Assembly (NCBI GenBank): GCA_037957365.1
Contig: JARHVA010001190.1
Span: forward strand, 747,001 to 811,000
Direction of reading: 5' to 3'
Length of the DNA: 64,000 nucleotides
DNA from: Torreya grandis
Lineage: Eukaryota; Streptophyta; Pinopsida; Cupressales; Taxaceae
Shown in pieces: positions 44,431-58,466 of this stretch. The notes under the pieces were generated by a model that was given only the letters and a program-made list of their open reading frames with translations, searched no databases and had not been told where the DNA came from. A program made the position numbers and the translations under genes. Position 1 is the stretch's first letter. Each line of letters begins with the position of its first letter.

Positions 44431-45690
44431 GAGCAGCAAAACTTTCAAGCTAGTGAATGGTATGAGTCCATCATTCACTTACTAATTAATGGTATTTGTC
44501 TTACAAGACTAACTAGGGAGAAAAAGAGGGCCCTAAGGCTCAAGGCAAACCACTATCTGATCAAATATGGGGTTTTATATAGAAATAAATTTGAAGGTTT
44601 CTACCTAAGATGTGTCTCAAAAGAAGAAGCTACCCAGAACATGAACACCTTCTATGAGAAGTCAAGAAATGGATATCCATCTAGGAGAACCACAACTCAT
44701 AAGATCCTCAGAGCTGGCTACTATTGGCCAACTATTTTCAAAGATGATCATATGCATGTAAGGGAATGTCATTCATGCCAAATCTTCAACACAAAGAGCC
44801 AAAGTCAATAATACCTTTACAACCAGTCATGATTGATAAACCCTTTGCATAATGGGGGTTAGAATTTTTAGGGATAATCAACCCTAATTCATTAGAAGGT
44901 GAAAATTATGTCTTGACTACCATATATTATTGCACAAGGTGGGTTGAAGCTATAACCACCAAACAATGTAAGACTAAAGAAGTGATCAATTTCTTAGAGG
45001 AGAACATATGCACCATATTTGGAACTCTAGTCTCTTTGGTGTGTGATAATGGATCTACATTTATATCCATAGAGATTAAAAAATGGGTGTATGATAATTG
45101 AATTTATCATAAGTTTTCATCTAACCATTATCCTCAAGGAAATGGAGTGTCTGAATCTACAAATAAGAACTTAATGAAGGCAATCAAGAAGTTTATTGTA
45201 GATAAACCTAGGGCTTGGCATAAGCTTCTCAAGTATTCCCTATGAGTAAATAGGATAAGGATCAAGAAAGCCTTAAAGGCATCACCATTTCTATCGGTGT
45301 ATGGCCAAGAGCCTATCTTACCTATCACTCTCAACTTGTCCACATATAAATTCATGTAAGAATATATGGAAGAAGGCTAAGAACTTGGAAATTCAAGATT
45401 GATAGATATCATCCAAATGGAAGATGCACAGGAAAAAGCCTTTGCTAAATTTAGTAGGCACCAACCATAGTGAAGAGGTGGTTTGACAAAAGGTCAAAGG
45501 TGAAGGTATTCAGAAAGGGAGACTTGGTCGTCCTTTGGGATAAATCATTTGAACTAAAGGGCAAGCATGGTAAATTCATACCCATATGGATTGGCCCTTA
45601 TGAGCTTGTAGAGACACTTACAAATAATACCTTCAAGCTGAGAGACCTACAAGGAGAAAAATTCACATTACCCACTAATGGGTAATATCT
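44431..45690 (+). pseudogene. INT: Integrase of pol-2
   Basis: Open to 44811 with LIKYGVLYRNKFEGFYLRCV, then a zinc-binding remnant (both expected His lost, ECHSCQ kept) and THKILRAGYYWPTIFKD (44696). The core has WGLEFLG (44860; the first catalytic Asp is now Glu), TIYYCTRWVEA (44920), VSLVCDNGSTF (45030, second Asp kept), YPQGNGVSESTNKNLMKAI (45130, catalytic Glu kept), PRAWHKLL (45208) and SPFLSVYGQEP (45280). The C-terminal domain KVFRKGDLVVLWDK, IWIGPYEL, NTFKLRDLQGEKFTLP ends near 45685. Few stops; one of the best-preserved regions of the window. Confidence 0.85.
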
Positions 45691-46803
45691 CAAGCATTAA
45701 TTTGTTGCTACTCCACTAGGGGTCTTCATGGAATAAACCTATAAGATTGGTTAGAGCTAGTGTAAGTATGCTAGTTAGTTTCCTTTTGTTTTTTCCTTTT
45801 TATCCCTAGTTTATACATAAGCATGTATATATTTGTTTACTTACCTTTTTCTTCCTACTGTGTTTTCTTTCTATTGTGTGCTTGTTTTATTTCTTTGTTC
45901 CTTGCTTCCAATAAGTCTTTTGGATAACCCTATACTCAAAGACCATTTAGTTTGCTTAAAAATCCTAAAGTTTAAAAATGTAGGTATGCACCTCATGCAC
46001 ATATTGACCATGGATTTGAAATATGACCTTGATGTTCTAATTTAGAGTAACTAGCAAATAATGATGAATAGGTTGACTATTTTATGAGAAATAGAGCATT
46101 GTTTTGATCTAAACTTAGTCTTAAGAGGAGTTGCACATGTGGAATGAAAGATTGAGCTATTAGGGCAAAATAATTCTTGCACTTAAAAAACATCCTTTAC
46201 TAGGAAAAAGGTCACAACCATAGGTGATTACCTAAAAATCAAACACTTGATAAAATCCTTCAACCTAGCTACCCTGGTTCCAAACCTTGTTGAAAGCATA
46301 AAAGATCTAAAATAAAAAAAAATAAGAATTCAATGCAAAATCAAAAGATTTTCAAGCATAGGTGATTTTGGTAATCTCCATCGAGGCTATGGATACTTGG
46401 CTAGTAATGGAGCAAGGTCATGAGTGGAACCAAAGGCATCTATATTGGGGCTATAGATGCCTAGTTGGTAGTAAAGTAATGCCCAAGCCTTTCTTAAACT
46501 AGAATTATAGTCCTTAATGGATATCCAAGTATACTCTAAGTCAATGTTAATGATTAAAGGCATATAACTTGGAATTTTCCCCTTAAATCCCATGACAAAT
46601 AGTAAGTGAAATTAAATCACACACACAAAATAGCTATGTCTTAATATTTAACCCTAATTTTTCATGTGAAAATCTTGTTTCAACCATGAACTGATCTTGG
46701 TGATGACAAATATCAAGTAAAATAGGTAACCTTGTCACTTGTCCAAACTAGAGCCTCTAAGTTTTAACATATTGCAATGTTTCCCTTATAATTCACCATT
46801 TAT
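45691..46803 (+). other. 3' untranslated region after pol-2
   Basis: From the integrase end to the start of repeat D. No coding family is seen in the short open stretches. No clear polypurine tract stands immediately before 46804 (the flank is CTTATAATTCACCATTTAT), which weakens the view that D is an ordinary 3' LTR. Confidence 0.5.
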
Positions 46804-48813
46804 TGAGGTCAACATACCCTATTTTTTTAAAATTGGGACCCTTGAGATATTTTGAACATTAGTACAAAGATCTTGGTGTTTGACTCTTTATTATGGTTTG
46901 AAGATCATCCATGCCTGATGAAATTGGCCCATTTATTTATGGTCTTGCTTTAAGGTTACTTAATATTACTAAAAGTTTCTCTTCATGTGATAATTTTTAG
47001 GTTTCATAAAGCCCTTATGAGTGGATCATGCTTGGATATTAATAGTTTATTTTCATTCAAGCTTTTACTTGCCTTGGGTCTATGAAAATTTGGGCCAAGA
47101 TTATTGTTCTAAAAACTCAATTTAAAAAAAACCTAGATTAAGTCCTTGATTCAAATATTGGTAGGAATGCTTTTGGTGAGAATATTTTAAATTTCCTTTT
47201 GACTTAATCCTAATTTTATGCTAAGGCTTAGTCATGTTTCGTAACATGACCAAACCCTAGCCTAAAATCATGCTCGGTCCCCTTTAATTATTTTCCCCTT
47301 TTTTATTTCCTTTATTTCTAACTAAGTCTAACTTTTGTATTGGTAAGGTCATTTTAATTTTTATATTATGGTCCCCTTTGTTACCTATTTAGCTTAAAGT
47401 CTCAATTCTAAGGCCCCATTCATGTTCATCAACATGAACAGGACCTTATCCTTAATACTTTAGCCTAAGTTTCTATCTACCTAAGTCCTAATTTAAATAC
47501 CTCACTTATTTATAAATCTAATGGCCCTTACTTCATCATGAGGGCATAATTTGATGGAGTGAGGAAAACCTAATGAACTTGAGCATTTGGTCCTTTAGAC
47601 CAATCATAGATGAGCATCTAGATCACAATTGATAGATCTCACCTCATCGAGACCAAGGATCCAATAAAGCAAAAGTAATGATGAAAAGTCAAAAGGCCTA
47701 AGAATTCCCATGGATATTCTACATGGCACTCTCATATATGAAGATTAATGTTAACAAAACCCTGAACCAATGGCGTGTAAATGATCAAATCATGATTGAT
47801 GATCTACACTTCATCATGGATCCTTTGATCAGATAAAGTGAATTGAATATGAGATCTATGGAATACAAGAATTTTATGAGCTTAAATTTGATGTTCTCAT
47901 GAATATCATTTGATGTTTGTGAGGCTATCATTAATGTTTTCAAGACCATGAAATTCAAGCTCATCTAACATTTTATCTAGGCAAATAGATGTGTTTCTAT
48001 CATTCGAAGGGGCCACTTTGATATCATGTTTTAAAACTTAGCATAAAATACTTTAGCCTAAGTCTACTGTGTGTTTTATTAACATGAAATAAAATTAGCT
48101 TAAAATATTTTATTATAAGTTCCTTTCTATGACCATGCATTGATTAAACTTTGTGCATCTTGTAGGATCAAAGACTCACAATTCATTGGGGCCAAATGAT
48201 CTAATGGCATAAAATCACTGATGACTATTTAGTAAAGCTTAAAGAGCACATGAGCTTGACACGTGGTAGATGCACATTTAATATGCAACTGATGTAGAGT
48301 ACAGAGCTAAAAAATACTTTGAAGGTGTTAAGTAGCACAACCATGAGGCTTGATACAAAGATGATCAATAATAGGTGAGGTCCCAGATCATGATCAATGA
48401 CTAATGTTGATCTATAGACAATGATCCAATAGCAAAACACAAAAAGACAAATTTTAAATAACAATGTCTAGTGATTGGAAGGCATTTATGAAAAATTCCA
48501 TGAAAGTGTTAGATAGATGCTAAATAAACACCATGCAAGCATAAAGCAATAAAAATGAAGATCTTATGTGCTAAAAAATACAAACGTATAAAGGCAAAGG
48601 TCAAAATCAAATCTGAGGCATGAATGAGCTTAAGTCCAAACAAGCTATCACCATTAAAGTTTCAAAATCCCTAAAATTTTCATAAAAGGACCTAATTCAA
48701 GCTCAGATTGATCTTAGTTAACCTAAAATGAGTTCAATTGTAGGTTGAACAAGAAGAATTGACCTAGAGACCATTTACAATCCAATAATGAGTAATTCAC
48801 AAGTCTGGTAGCC
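46804..48813. other. Repeat D, noncoding first 2 kb
   Basis: Colinear with 29438-31444. Same landmarks as in C, including CATTCGAAGGGGCCACTTTG (48002). No coding signature. Confidence 0.5.
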
Positions 48814-51800
48814 ATGGTAGCTCAGAGGCAACAACTAAGGGATGACATAAAATTATATCTATCCACAAACAGTGAGGGAAGGGTTTTCAAAGACATAGAC
48901 TTGGACACTACGACAGTGAACACAAGTAATAAAAATTGGTCCAAACTCTTTCGGACTATTGAAGTAATGCAACCCATCACAAAGGAAGAATAAAATATTA
49001 TGACTATGAACAGAAGATACTATGACTTGGTTGTAGTCTAAATGGCTAGTTTCCATAATAATACTGCTAAACCTAAGGTACTCCATTATATTGACATCTA
49101 TGCTCTCATTTTTAAAGATTTTAAAATTAAACATGATTGGATAATTCATGATTGGAGATCTAGGAGAATTACATTCATTTCCCCATTAGCTTTTGAAAGA
49201 TACTACAAAAAAGATAAATTGCATGTGGATTTACCTACCATCAAGGAATGGATTGTCAAGAAGGACTTAGACACCATCCTTAGGCCTTGGTTTCTCTAAT
49301 GGAACCATGTGGTCTGAGACCTTGTAGGAAACATACTAGTTTCCAAATTTAGATAAGGGATTAGGGTAATTATGACTCTATTGAATAAAATCTATAGAGG
49401 CCCTTCAACCACTTATGTCAATAAGAGTTGGGTATCTTATGTCTACTTCATGGTAGAAAAGGAGCTCACTCCCCTAATTACAAATATGATTAGTATCCAT
49501 CTAGGATGTCAATTCATAACCACTAAAAAAAGACCAATACATAGTTCTTCATGATGTCCTATATGTTGGATGCCTTGATAGCCTCCACTAGGATCCCTCA
49601 GCTCAAAAATTGGCCACTTAAGGGTAGATTTACTGTCTCCCACCATTATTCCAAACTATACATTTTCAAATATAGACACCACATGTAATTCATTTATGAT
49701 TGTGTTTATCCTGTATTAGTATAAGCCATTACAAGTTCTCCTATGCCCAATATTATCTCTCTAATAAAAAATATGTAGAGCTAATGGGAGACATTTGGTT
49801 GTACCTAGATTGTACTATGATCAAAATTGAAAGGATTTTTATTTAACCTTATAGATTTCCTATCCATGTCCCCACCAAACTAGCAGAGCAAGAGATTGCT
49901 GGTCAACTTCTTCATGGTGTTGATGGAGTGTGCAAGGAAAAAAGGAAAGGCCTCCTACATCCCTTTCCTTTAATAATTGGCAAAACTATTTTTCAAGATT
50001 GGAAACATGTAAACACTATTTATAGACATAGAAACTCTTTTAGATTTCAACTAGATGACCAAAGGTAATGGGATCTTAATGACAAGGTCATCAAGTATTT
50101 GAAAAGCAAACAACTACCCCAACCAATTTATGAACATCAACTTGGTCCTTTTAACACTCTGCACATCAGGACCAATGCTTTTGAGGAGGTATTGGCTAGG
50201 TTCAAGAGTCACAATGTCAAAATTAAACATAGAATAAGCAAGAATGAGAAGCCACTAGCTGACATATGGTAGGTGGGACCTCTACATTACCATTTACTAC
50301 CTGGACCTTCTAGACCCCCTCAAGAGCAACTACAGATGGAAGTGCCACATCCCCAAGAATATATTACATAAGGTTATGGAAAGGAAAAGCTAGAAGAAAT
50401 CCCTAGTGAGGGACCCTCACCCTCAACCCTACCTCAAATACTAACATCTCCCACTGAGTACTTAGACATGATTCTCCTAGAGCTTGATGAGATAGCGAAG
50501 GATGCCCTCAAGGTCCTTGTTGAAGCTTATGGCTCAGATGAAGAGGAGGATCAAGATAAATAATCCTAAGCACAAATAAAGGAGGCTAAGAAATAAAAAG
50601 GGAAATAAGTTACCTTGGACTTAGTTTCAGTGGCACCATTGAAGAAAAGAAAGGCAGAATTGGCAATAGTCCCAGCTAGACTAAAGAAGCCAAAGTTGAC
50701 TTTCACTCACCCCATGAGTGAATTCAACTTATTTAGTGAGGAATATCCCATCCATGGACCAATCATCCCTTATTAGTTCATATATGGGAAAATGTAGAAG
50801 ATCCCCTCCTTATCTCACTCATGGACCCTAACCCAAACTATCAATATTGATATGTATGATGAAATCAAGTCATGGATAAGGGATTTGATCAAGGAGGAGG
50901 AAGAGAGAGGAATAATGGCCACTATAGGGTTAAATAACAAGTAAATAGATCTCTAGGAGTATTAAATAACATAAAGATAGAGTTCCTAGAACCTACTAAG
51001 TACATAGAACTAGCTACCAAGGTCTAATTTAATCCTGAGATAGTAGGCTTTGAAAGAGTGACAACTAGAAAGGCCATGATGGGGATTGAAGAATTCACCT
51101 TTCAAAAGGTTGAGCCATTTGTAGGCTTAACTCCAGTTGGAGGTCAGAGACCTGGTGAACATCCCATCCATGTAGAGCTCATTGAAGAACCAACTGAGGC
51201 TCACTCGACTCAAGTTAGGGTAGGCATCAGGGGCATGAAGTAAAGAATATATAACTTGAAGAAGGAAAAGGAGAATTTGGAAACATAATCTATCTTATCA
51301 GTCACTGATGCAATGGTTAAAATGCTTGATAAATCTTTCTTTGACATGTTTGATGCATTGAAAATAATGAATTTGAGATAGAGTGCATTGGTGTAATACA
51401 ACTCAATGGCTAAGGGTCTAATAGCCCAATGCAAGCCTCAAAGGATAAAATAATAGGGTTAATCAACATCCAAATTGAAAGGTAGATTCCTAGGCTCAAA
51501 ACAATTAGTTTGGGACATCTAATTGCAATCCTTGGAATAGTTGTTGAAAAGATATAGAGTTTAAGTGCATGGTCAGAGGAACTAGAGAGACTCCTAAAAT
51601 ATAATGAGGAGATAATTGAAAGAATTAAATAGCTACTCGATACCATGATCACCAACCCCAAAAAAAAAGTGTCCTTGGCATCATGGTAGATGATGAATTC
51701 AAACATAGGGCTACTTTGGTGACTTGATAAATAATAATCAAGAGTCAAGGCCAATCTAGGTCAAATAATAGTAAGATCCTGGACATGATCCTCAATGGAG

Positions 51801-52006
51801 GAGAAAGGATAACTGAGGCTAAGAGCATTAAGGAAGCTATGGATAGGAATGATAGGGAGTTGAATGATATAGCTGATAAGGAAGAATAATGCCTGTTAAG
51901 GCTAGTTATGGATTTGGGACTTGTTAAATGAGGAGCATTAAAGGCTATGAATATCCTTCAGTAACAACAAGCAAGTTCCCAAGCATAGGGACCACCAACC
52001 AGGTAG
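48814..52006 (+). pseudogene. Conserved sense ORF of about 1,060 codons, unknown function (copy D)
   Basis: Same start (ATGGTAGCTCAGAGG) and same stop context as copy C. Open pieces: 49042-49299, with VLHYIDIYALIFKDF, ISPLAFERYYKK and DLDTILRPWF; 49372-49554, with STTYVNKSWVSYVYFMVE; and 51058-51243, with EEFTFQKVEPFVGLTPVGG and HPIHVELIEEP. PLKKRK is at 50636-50653. The C-terminal third is coiled-coil-like and Gln-ended. Copy D has different stops from copy C, so a joint reading recovers most codons. No homology to known domains was recognised. Stop codons lie often at CAA/CAG-type positions. Confidence 0.65.
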
Positions 52007-52216
52007 TTAATATTCCACTTTTGTAGATCATTTTAACATTTTAAAAATGCAATATTCTTTTGTAAAGGCATATGCTAGTTTATTATCATATTTTCTTCTA
52101 GGCCAGTCTATTTTAGAAAAGCAAGTGTATTCTAGAACTTTTTAGAAAAAAGACAACTATCCTTACTTCTAGTACATTTATATCTTGCAACTAACTAGTA
52201 TATTGCCTTGTCCTTC

Positions 52217-52225
52217 TATAAAAGG
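52217..52225 (+). promoter_or_regulatory. TATA-like box in repeat D
   Basis: TATAAAAGG, matching 34832-34840 in C. The downstream segment AATACAATCAAGGAATTCT is also conserved. Confidence 0.4.
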
Positions 52226-52899
52226 TAGTTCTACCATTTTGAAAAGAAGGGAATTTCAAGCAAAATTTGTACACTTTGAGTAGTTAATACAATCAAGGAA
52301 TTCTACAAAGATTGTCCAAGTTTGTTTGTGTTAATTTTTATATGGATTTTTCTCTCAATTGCTAGTCTAAAGTCTTAAATTTGAATGGTTTCTATGAATT
52401 TTGAGTTGCATCTTTGATTATAGGGTTGCTAATTTATACCTACACTAGATTAGTTGAATGATTTTGGATTTTATTTATTTTATTTTCTCCACATTAGGAT
52501 GTGTACATGCTATTTTAATTATGGTAGAAAATATTTAAAGTAAATTTAGTTCTTACTTGTACTTATTTATATCATCCTTAGAGGTTTTCCTGGTGTGTAG
52601 TGAGATATGAGCTTATGCTATTTTACATTATACACTAATTTAATGCATACTCTATTATAATTGAAACTTTGTCATAATGTTTGAGGCTAAGATTAACAAT
52701 CACTTATTCTCTTTCTGACTTACCATTCTCTTTTTCTTCTTTTTTAACCAAATCACTTTAGTTTAGATTTCATTGTAAATGTCCCTTTAGAATTAGTCTA
52801 TAATTTAAACTTTGATCACAATTCACTAGTATTATAATAGATACTTACACTTTGTAAATATTTGGACCATGGTGGATCCCAATCATCAATTAATTTAAT

Positions 52900-53970
52900 T
52901 TTTGTGGAACAGTTAAATATTGATCTACCATTATTTCACCATAGGTAACATAAGTTTCCAAAACTTGCTACTCATGCTATGAATTCCTAGAATCCTAAAA
53001 TGAGAAGTGTTCTTTGAACACTAGAGGCACCTATAATAAATTTATACGCATAAATAATACCTAATCAAGGAAGTACTCCTTATTAATGTGGGACTACCTA
53101 TCAGTCAAAAAACATCTAGTTATCATGTAATCCATGTACCATCCATCTCAAAACCATTGTAGCTGATATGCGAGGTAAGACCTCCAAATAAAAAACTATG
53201 AGGTAAGATTGTCTAAAATTTGATGATAGAAATAGATCTCCCCCTATGATCATGCTTGATTGCTCCTATCTAAACCCAATTATATGCCAATGGTTCTTCT
53301 AGGTCTCATACTTATCATTACCCCACTATTGACTTGATCACAATATACTCCCAGCCCTAGATCATCATCAGTGTAGAAGCCCCCAATGCTACACCCAACT
53401 TAATACACTATTATCTAAATATCTCTATAGATATGTGCTAGGATAGCTAGCCCCCAAGAAAATTGAGTAGAGTCATCAATCATACTCTGCACTACACCTC
53501 CAGATACCATATGAAAGTATTGATCTCTCTTGTTAGGAAACAAGATGCCACTAATAATGGCCATGAGAATAAATACCTTCCTATCAATTAGATTTTGTGG
53601 TGATAGATCTCTAATGGGTAAATTATCAAGTTAAATGTTTATATGTGTCTCAACCAGGTTTATATCAACCTTATTATGAAATATATGGATGCCTCGATAA
53701 CTAACCAAATCATCTAATATAGCCTAATTCTATGCTAGTGGTGTCTATAATATATTTCATTTACACATCAACAAATTAAAGATACATCATGTATCCTCAA
53801 GTATCACAGTCACCTCTCTATTAGGCAGATGGAATATAGAGGTCTCCCTATTCCAACTCTTAGCTAGTGCACTCAAATATTCCCTATCTACTCGGATGAC
53901 TAGAATTCATACCATGTCATGAAGATCAAGAGCCTATAGAAATCAAACCATCCCCTTTGTCTAGATTTAA
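52900..53970 (-). pseudogene. Plant mobile domain (PMD) gene relic, copy D, antisense
   Basis: Minus-strand counterpart of 39380-40480. The lead-in DLDLHDMVRI lies near 53900-53930, WNRETSIFHLPNREVTVILED near 53785-53850 (given in part; the clearest PMD motif of the window), and FSWGLAILAHIYRDI near 53415-53465. The I-G-G segment near 53370 is followed by a frameshift before the WEYI block. It ends about 0.9 kb from the end of the sense ORF, the same convergent arrangement as in C once copia-2 is removed. Confidence 0.8.
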
Positions 53971-54199
53971 GGGGTCCATAAATAGTGGCAACATCATTCT
54001 TGACACATCAACATAACTAGTCACTCTTGTAAACACAAAAAAAAATTAGCATCAACCTAATTATATGATACTACCAGAGCTGAAGCCTAGCCTACTAAGC
54101 CTAATTAAGCCTCTCTAAGAGGTTGGACCTCTATTAGGTCCCTCAACCAACTATTTTTGGCTTATAAGGTGAAGCTATAATTTTGCTAAATAGAGAAGC

Positions 54200-54440
54200 C
54201 ATCATTTAGGTGATATTGAATTTTTTTAGGTGATATCACCATTTTCATTTTCACAAAAATGGTGACTTTGCCTAAAAATGGGTGAAATTTCCATTTCAGT
54301 GATTTTTGTCCAATTTTGGTGATTCCACCATTTCTAGGAATGACATCTTTATACAAACTTGCAATTTTCCTTGGTAAAGCCATCATTTGGCCTAAAATGC
54401 AAATGGTGATTTCATCATTTTTCAATCTAAAACTAGTAAT
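54200..54440. repeat. Cluster of CACCATT / AATGGTG inverted repeats, copy D
   Basis: Counterpart of 40690-40890. GGTGATATCACC is kept (54230-54241) and the CACCATTTTC...AAAAATGGTG stem has one mismatch. D has additional TTTGGTGATTCCACCATTT. Conserved relative to C in spite of overall decay. Confidence 0.65.
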
Positions 54441-55065
54441 AAATGTAGTAAAAAGAGCATTAATGATAAGTTCAATTGTACTCACCAGTGGCCCATCATG
54501 AGGTGGCCGCATGTGCTCTCTGACATGATCTAAAACTTGATGTTTAGCTCCTCTATGGGGCATTTTTCTTAGCTCACTACATAAAAAAACTAGAGCTCAA
54601 AAAATTCAATTATCTAGGTTGAAAATGAATTATTTTCCACCCCAAGGGTGAAAAAATAATGAAAATTTTGAATTTTTACCCACTAGGGCCTATAGTTCAT
54701 TCCATGTTCTCTAGGAAGTGTATTTTTCACATTTGTGGTCCACTTTGCTTGTTGTTTGATCCTAGATGCATTATTTTTCAGCTATTTTATAACCAGATGA
54801 TCTTTTTAGGCATCTTTGGAGACCCATTTAACAACATTATTTTTATACCTATACCACATGTTTATTTGAACATGCATCTTTGAACTCAAATTTAGGCTAG
54901 AAACATGTTGTTACTCTTTGCTAGCTCATCATAAAATTGTTTTATCAATTTCTCACATAAGATACCCTTGCCAAATTTTTATCAGTGTGAAAAATTATTT
55001 TTTGATCAATAAATGTTATATATTACCTTTCTGAGGAAAATTTATTTTAAATCAGGTGATTTAAA

Positions 55066-55235
55066 TGTGCAAATGATTATAACCGCCTTTGGGCAAATCA
55101 TTTTTTTAACTAATTTAATGATTATAACTGCCTTTGGGAAAATCATTTTTTTACATCCTATGTTTAATTATTATATACTTTGGGCAAATCAAATTTTAAC
55201 TACTCCACCCACCCTATATACAAAGGAAAGTGTAG
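55066..55235 (+). repeat. Triplet of TTTGG-type hairpin motifs at the end of repeat D
   Basis: Three copies near 55073, 55118 and 55164. The first two keep TGATTATAAC-GCCTTTGGG-AAATCA with TGATT/AATCA ends and a GCC/GGC inner stem. They are followed by the shared CCACCCACCCTATATACAAA end, after which C and D diverge. Confidence 0.6.
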
Positions 55236-57606
55236 CTGACCTATTAATCAATCCTAGCTCGAAGAATATAAATATTACTTACACTTCCATTTGTTGATAC
55301 ATTTAGACATTTGGGATCATGACCAAGAAGGATCTGATATACCTAAGTGATATCTTACCATAATAATATCAATAGAGAGGTTTCTAAAGCCTCTAGTCAG
55401 TCAACACCTTGTAATAACCCTATCTAGGTTATATGTTTTCATACTCATAAAGTATATGCAAAGTAAATTAAAATCTAATCTAGAGCTCACCAAGGCTTAT
55501 GGCACAAAGTTGGGGTAATAAACATAAATATAAGATATATACTTAAGTCAATGTATAATAAATCCTAATGCATGAAAGAGAAATACAAATGCAAATCTAC
55601 CTACTTTAACAAAGGTGGAACAAAGTTAGGAATACTTACCTTTGAAGATGAACTCAATGACAATCAATCTCTTCCTTGGCCAATGTGTTTCACAAGAAGT
55701 TGTGGTATGTAAGGATAACAAAGATCAGTCATGCCTAAGTTACAAAAATTACCTATGTATCCAAAAGTTTTATACATAAGACAAGATTTGTATCTCTAAA
55801 AAATGTACTGAAACCCTAATCTATGCTCCTCAAGGAGAATGGTGGATAAGCATATGCATATCAAAATATTCTTCTTTTTTTTCCTCTCTAAGAAATGGCA
55901 AAATGAATGTGTATATATAGTTTAATTTAAACCTAAACCTTTCTAAAAGTTTACCTAAAAGGGTTGGCCTAATTTAAATCTATATCATTAATTAATAAAA
56001 AAAAGTTAGGCCCTAGTTTATGTTGGCCAAGGCTAACCTAGAAATGTAACGTATAAATATCAATTAGAATATAGGGTCAGCCTAGGCTGACATTGTTTGG
56101 TTAATTTCAAACAGGGTTTTAGGCTTATTTAGGGGCTAAGTAAAGTAGTAAATTACTTGGAAGAATGTGTAATAAACTAGGGAAAGCTTAGGTAAGTGTA
56201 TAAGAGATGGTTATGTAGATATTATGTGGTGGTATAGGGTACAATAATCTTATGAAACACCAATGGTCTACCCACCCCTTTCCTGGTGAACCCTTTAAGG
56301 TGTGCACTTAGAGAGATTGAGACTCGATAGGTTCCTTCAAGAGAGAAAGTATCAGTAATAGATAAAGTTTTAAAATATTATGTGTATACATATGCCCCAC
56401 TCAAATCTCATTAGGAATAGGAAAATAACATAGCAACACATAACATTGAAACTAAATAGATTGTAGTAATAAGTGAATAAGATAAATGAAAGGACATAAT
56501 TGAAAAATACAAAACCTTAATTACCTTAGTGTTGTAGATAAGGAATGAAGTGAAATAAATGTGAAGGTGTCCAATGTAGGGAATATTAGGTGAACCTATA
56601 GAAATTAGTGAAAAAAATGCAAAATATACATGTAATATGTAAAAAAGATTCTCTACAATGTCAGGATTCCAAAACATCTTGCAGTTTGGAAAAAGAGCTA
56701 GTAGAAATAAAGAAATGGTCAAATAATGGAATCCAATTATAAATGTTTGAAAGGTAAATAATTTTTAATAGTAAATATAAATAGGGTTAAAATTAATTCA
56801 TTTGTTATTTTTACTATTCTGATAAAATATTATTCTGAAAGACCTAGTCTGAGCCTAGAGAGTGGCCATGGTGAGGAGATGATAACTACAATGTGGGGGA
56901 TGCATAGTAGCCACATCAGGTAAAACACAAGTAAGAAAACATGAATTTCAAAATTTTGAGAAAGTTTTATTGAAATTAAGCTTAATATAGAAAATTGGAT
57001 GGTAGGAAAAATTTATGCACTAAAACTGACCCTAGGATAGTTTTAGGTAAACTAGGGGTTGAATAGGGTAATAAGAGGGATAGGATTGGACCAATAAATG
57101 CCTAAGACATTTATGTTAAATGGTCAAAAAGTCATTGTAAACTAAGAATAGAGTTGACCCTGTCAACTCAGTTTGTAAGGTGAGAGAAAAATAGGAGGCC
57201 AAATATAGTAGTAGGTTGATATAGTATCTCTTAATATGGCTGATTACATAGTAATCAATTGATAACATTTGAAAATATAAAGATGGTTAATATAGTACCC
57301 TTTATTTGATGTAGTTTGTACTATCTGGTTGATATAGGTTTTTAAAAGAGGTTGACTACATATCAAAGGGTCAATGTAGTATGCTAAAGTCAGAAAATGG
57401 TCGATTTGGTGTTAAATAGGCCAATAGTATCTAAAATAAAAGGGATTATAGTGTCATTGGTGTGAATTTATCCAATGAAGGAAGTGCTCGATGGGTGAGT
57501 AGATGGTGAGATTGTCATCAATGGTAAGAAATGATTTTAATTTGATTTAAGTTTTTGGTATAGACCACTAGTTGCATTACTGATTATGATAGATAGATGA
57601 TTTGAG

Positions 57607-57607
<1 letters not shown>

Positions 57608-57677
<70 letters not shown>
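57608..57677. repeat. (TG)n microsatellite
   Basis: About 70 bp of perfect TG dinucleotides, flanked by GAGATG and ATTTTATATATATTTGG. The run is unbroken, unlike the decayed surroundings. Confidence 0.97.
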
Positions 57678-57678
<1 letters not shown>

Positions 57679-58204
57679 TTTTATATATATTTGGTTTTTA
57701 TTTTTGCATATCCTACATCATATGAGGTCAGATGGGAATCCCTAGTTATGATTGCACATCATGATATTTTGGATGGGGTATTGCCACTATATGACCCTAC
57801 CACTTTGTCTGATCCAATGGTTTTTTCTGCCCTATATCATGTGGGTTGGTTTAGACTAGTGGGAGAGGCTACAAGATAGATAAATAGATATGCAAGGTGA
57901 TGGATTATAGTCACCAACAGGGGTAGGAGTTGGAGAGGCTCAGTTCTTGTAGGCTTTATCATAGGAGCAAGCCATGCATATGGTGATTATAATCCAAGTG
58001 AAATAGGTACATGAATAGGTGGCAAACCTATAGGGATAGTTTATTGGTTTGAGATCTTAGGCTGCCTTTTTATAGTGCACCATTCAGAGGGGTCAATCAT
58101 AGGTGTCTATGGGTAGCACGTCTAGGCCACATGATAAACAAGATGGAACATAGCCTTAGGGATATAGCTACTTATATTTTGTACTTTGTATTATATTAAA
58201 CACA

Positions 58205-58206
<2 letters not shown>

Positions 58207-58244
<38 letters not shown>
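58207..58244. repeat. (TA)n microsatellite
   Basis: About 38 bp of perfect TA dinucleotides after ACACATGA. Confidence 0.95.
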
Positions 58245-58246
<2 letters not shown>

Positions 58247-58466
58247 ATGTTGATAGTTTATTAATGTTATGAGTTGTACTTAGATTTGGATGTGGATGCA
58301 TGGATATATTTCCTTTCTATCACATGTATTTTTATTTTGTTGTATATGCTATGAGAAACATGTGATGTATGTTTTCTCTTATAAAATTATGTGATACACA
58401 TGCATGGTGAAAAATAAAAGGGAAAAATTATGTGTAAAAGTATAATTAATCAAAACAAATATAATA

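Larger units (their letters stand above)
46804..55235 (+). repeat. Giant direct repeat D (8.4 kb)
   Basis: Second copy of repeat C, uninterrupted. Start TGAGGTCAACATAC, end ...CTATATACAAAGGAAAGTGTAG. Contents in the same order as C: 2 kb noncoding, sense ORF (48814-52006), TATA-like site (52217), antisense PMD relic, CACCATT cluster, motif triplet. By eye it is some 85-90% like C, with both copies independently mutated. Confidence 0.85.
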
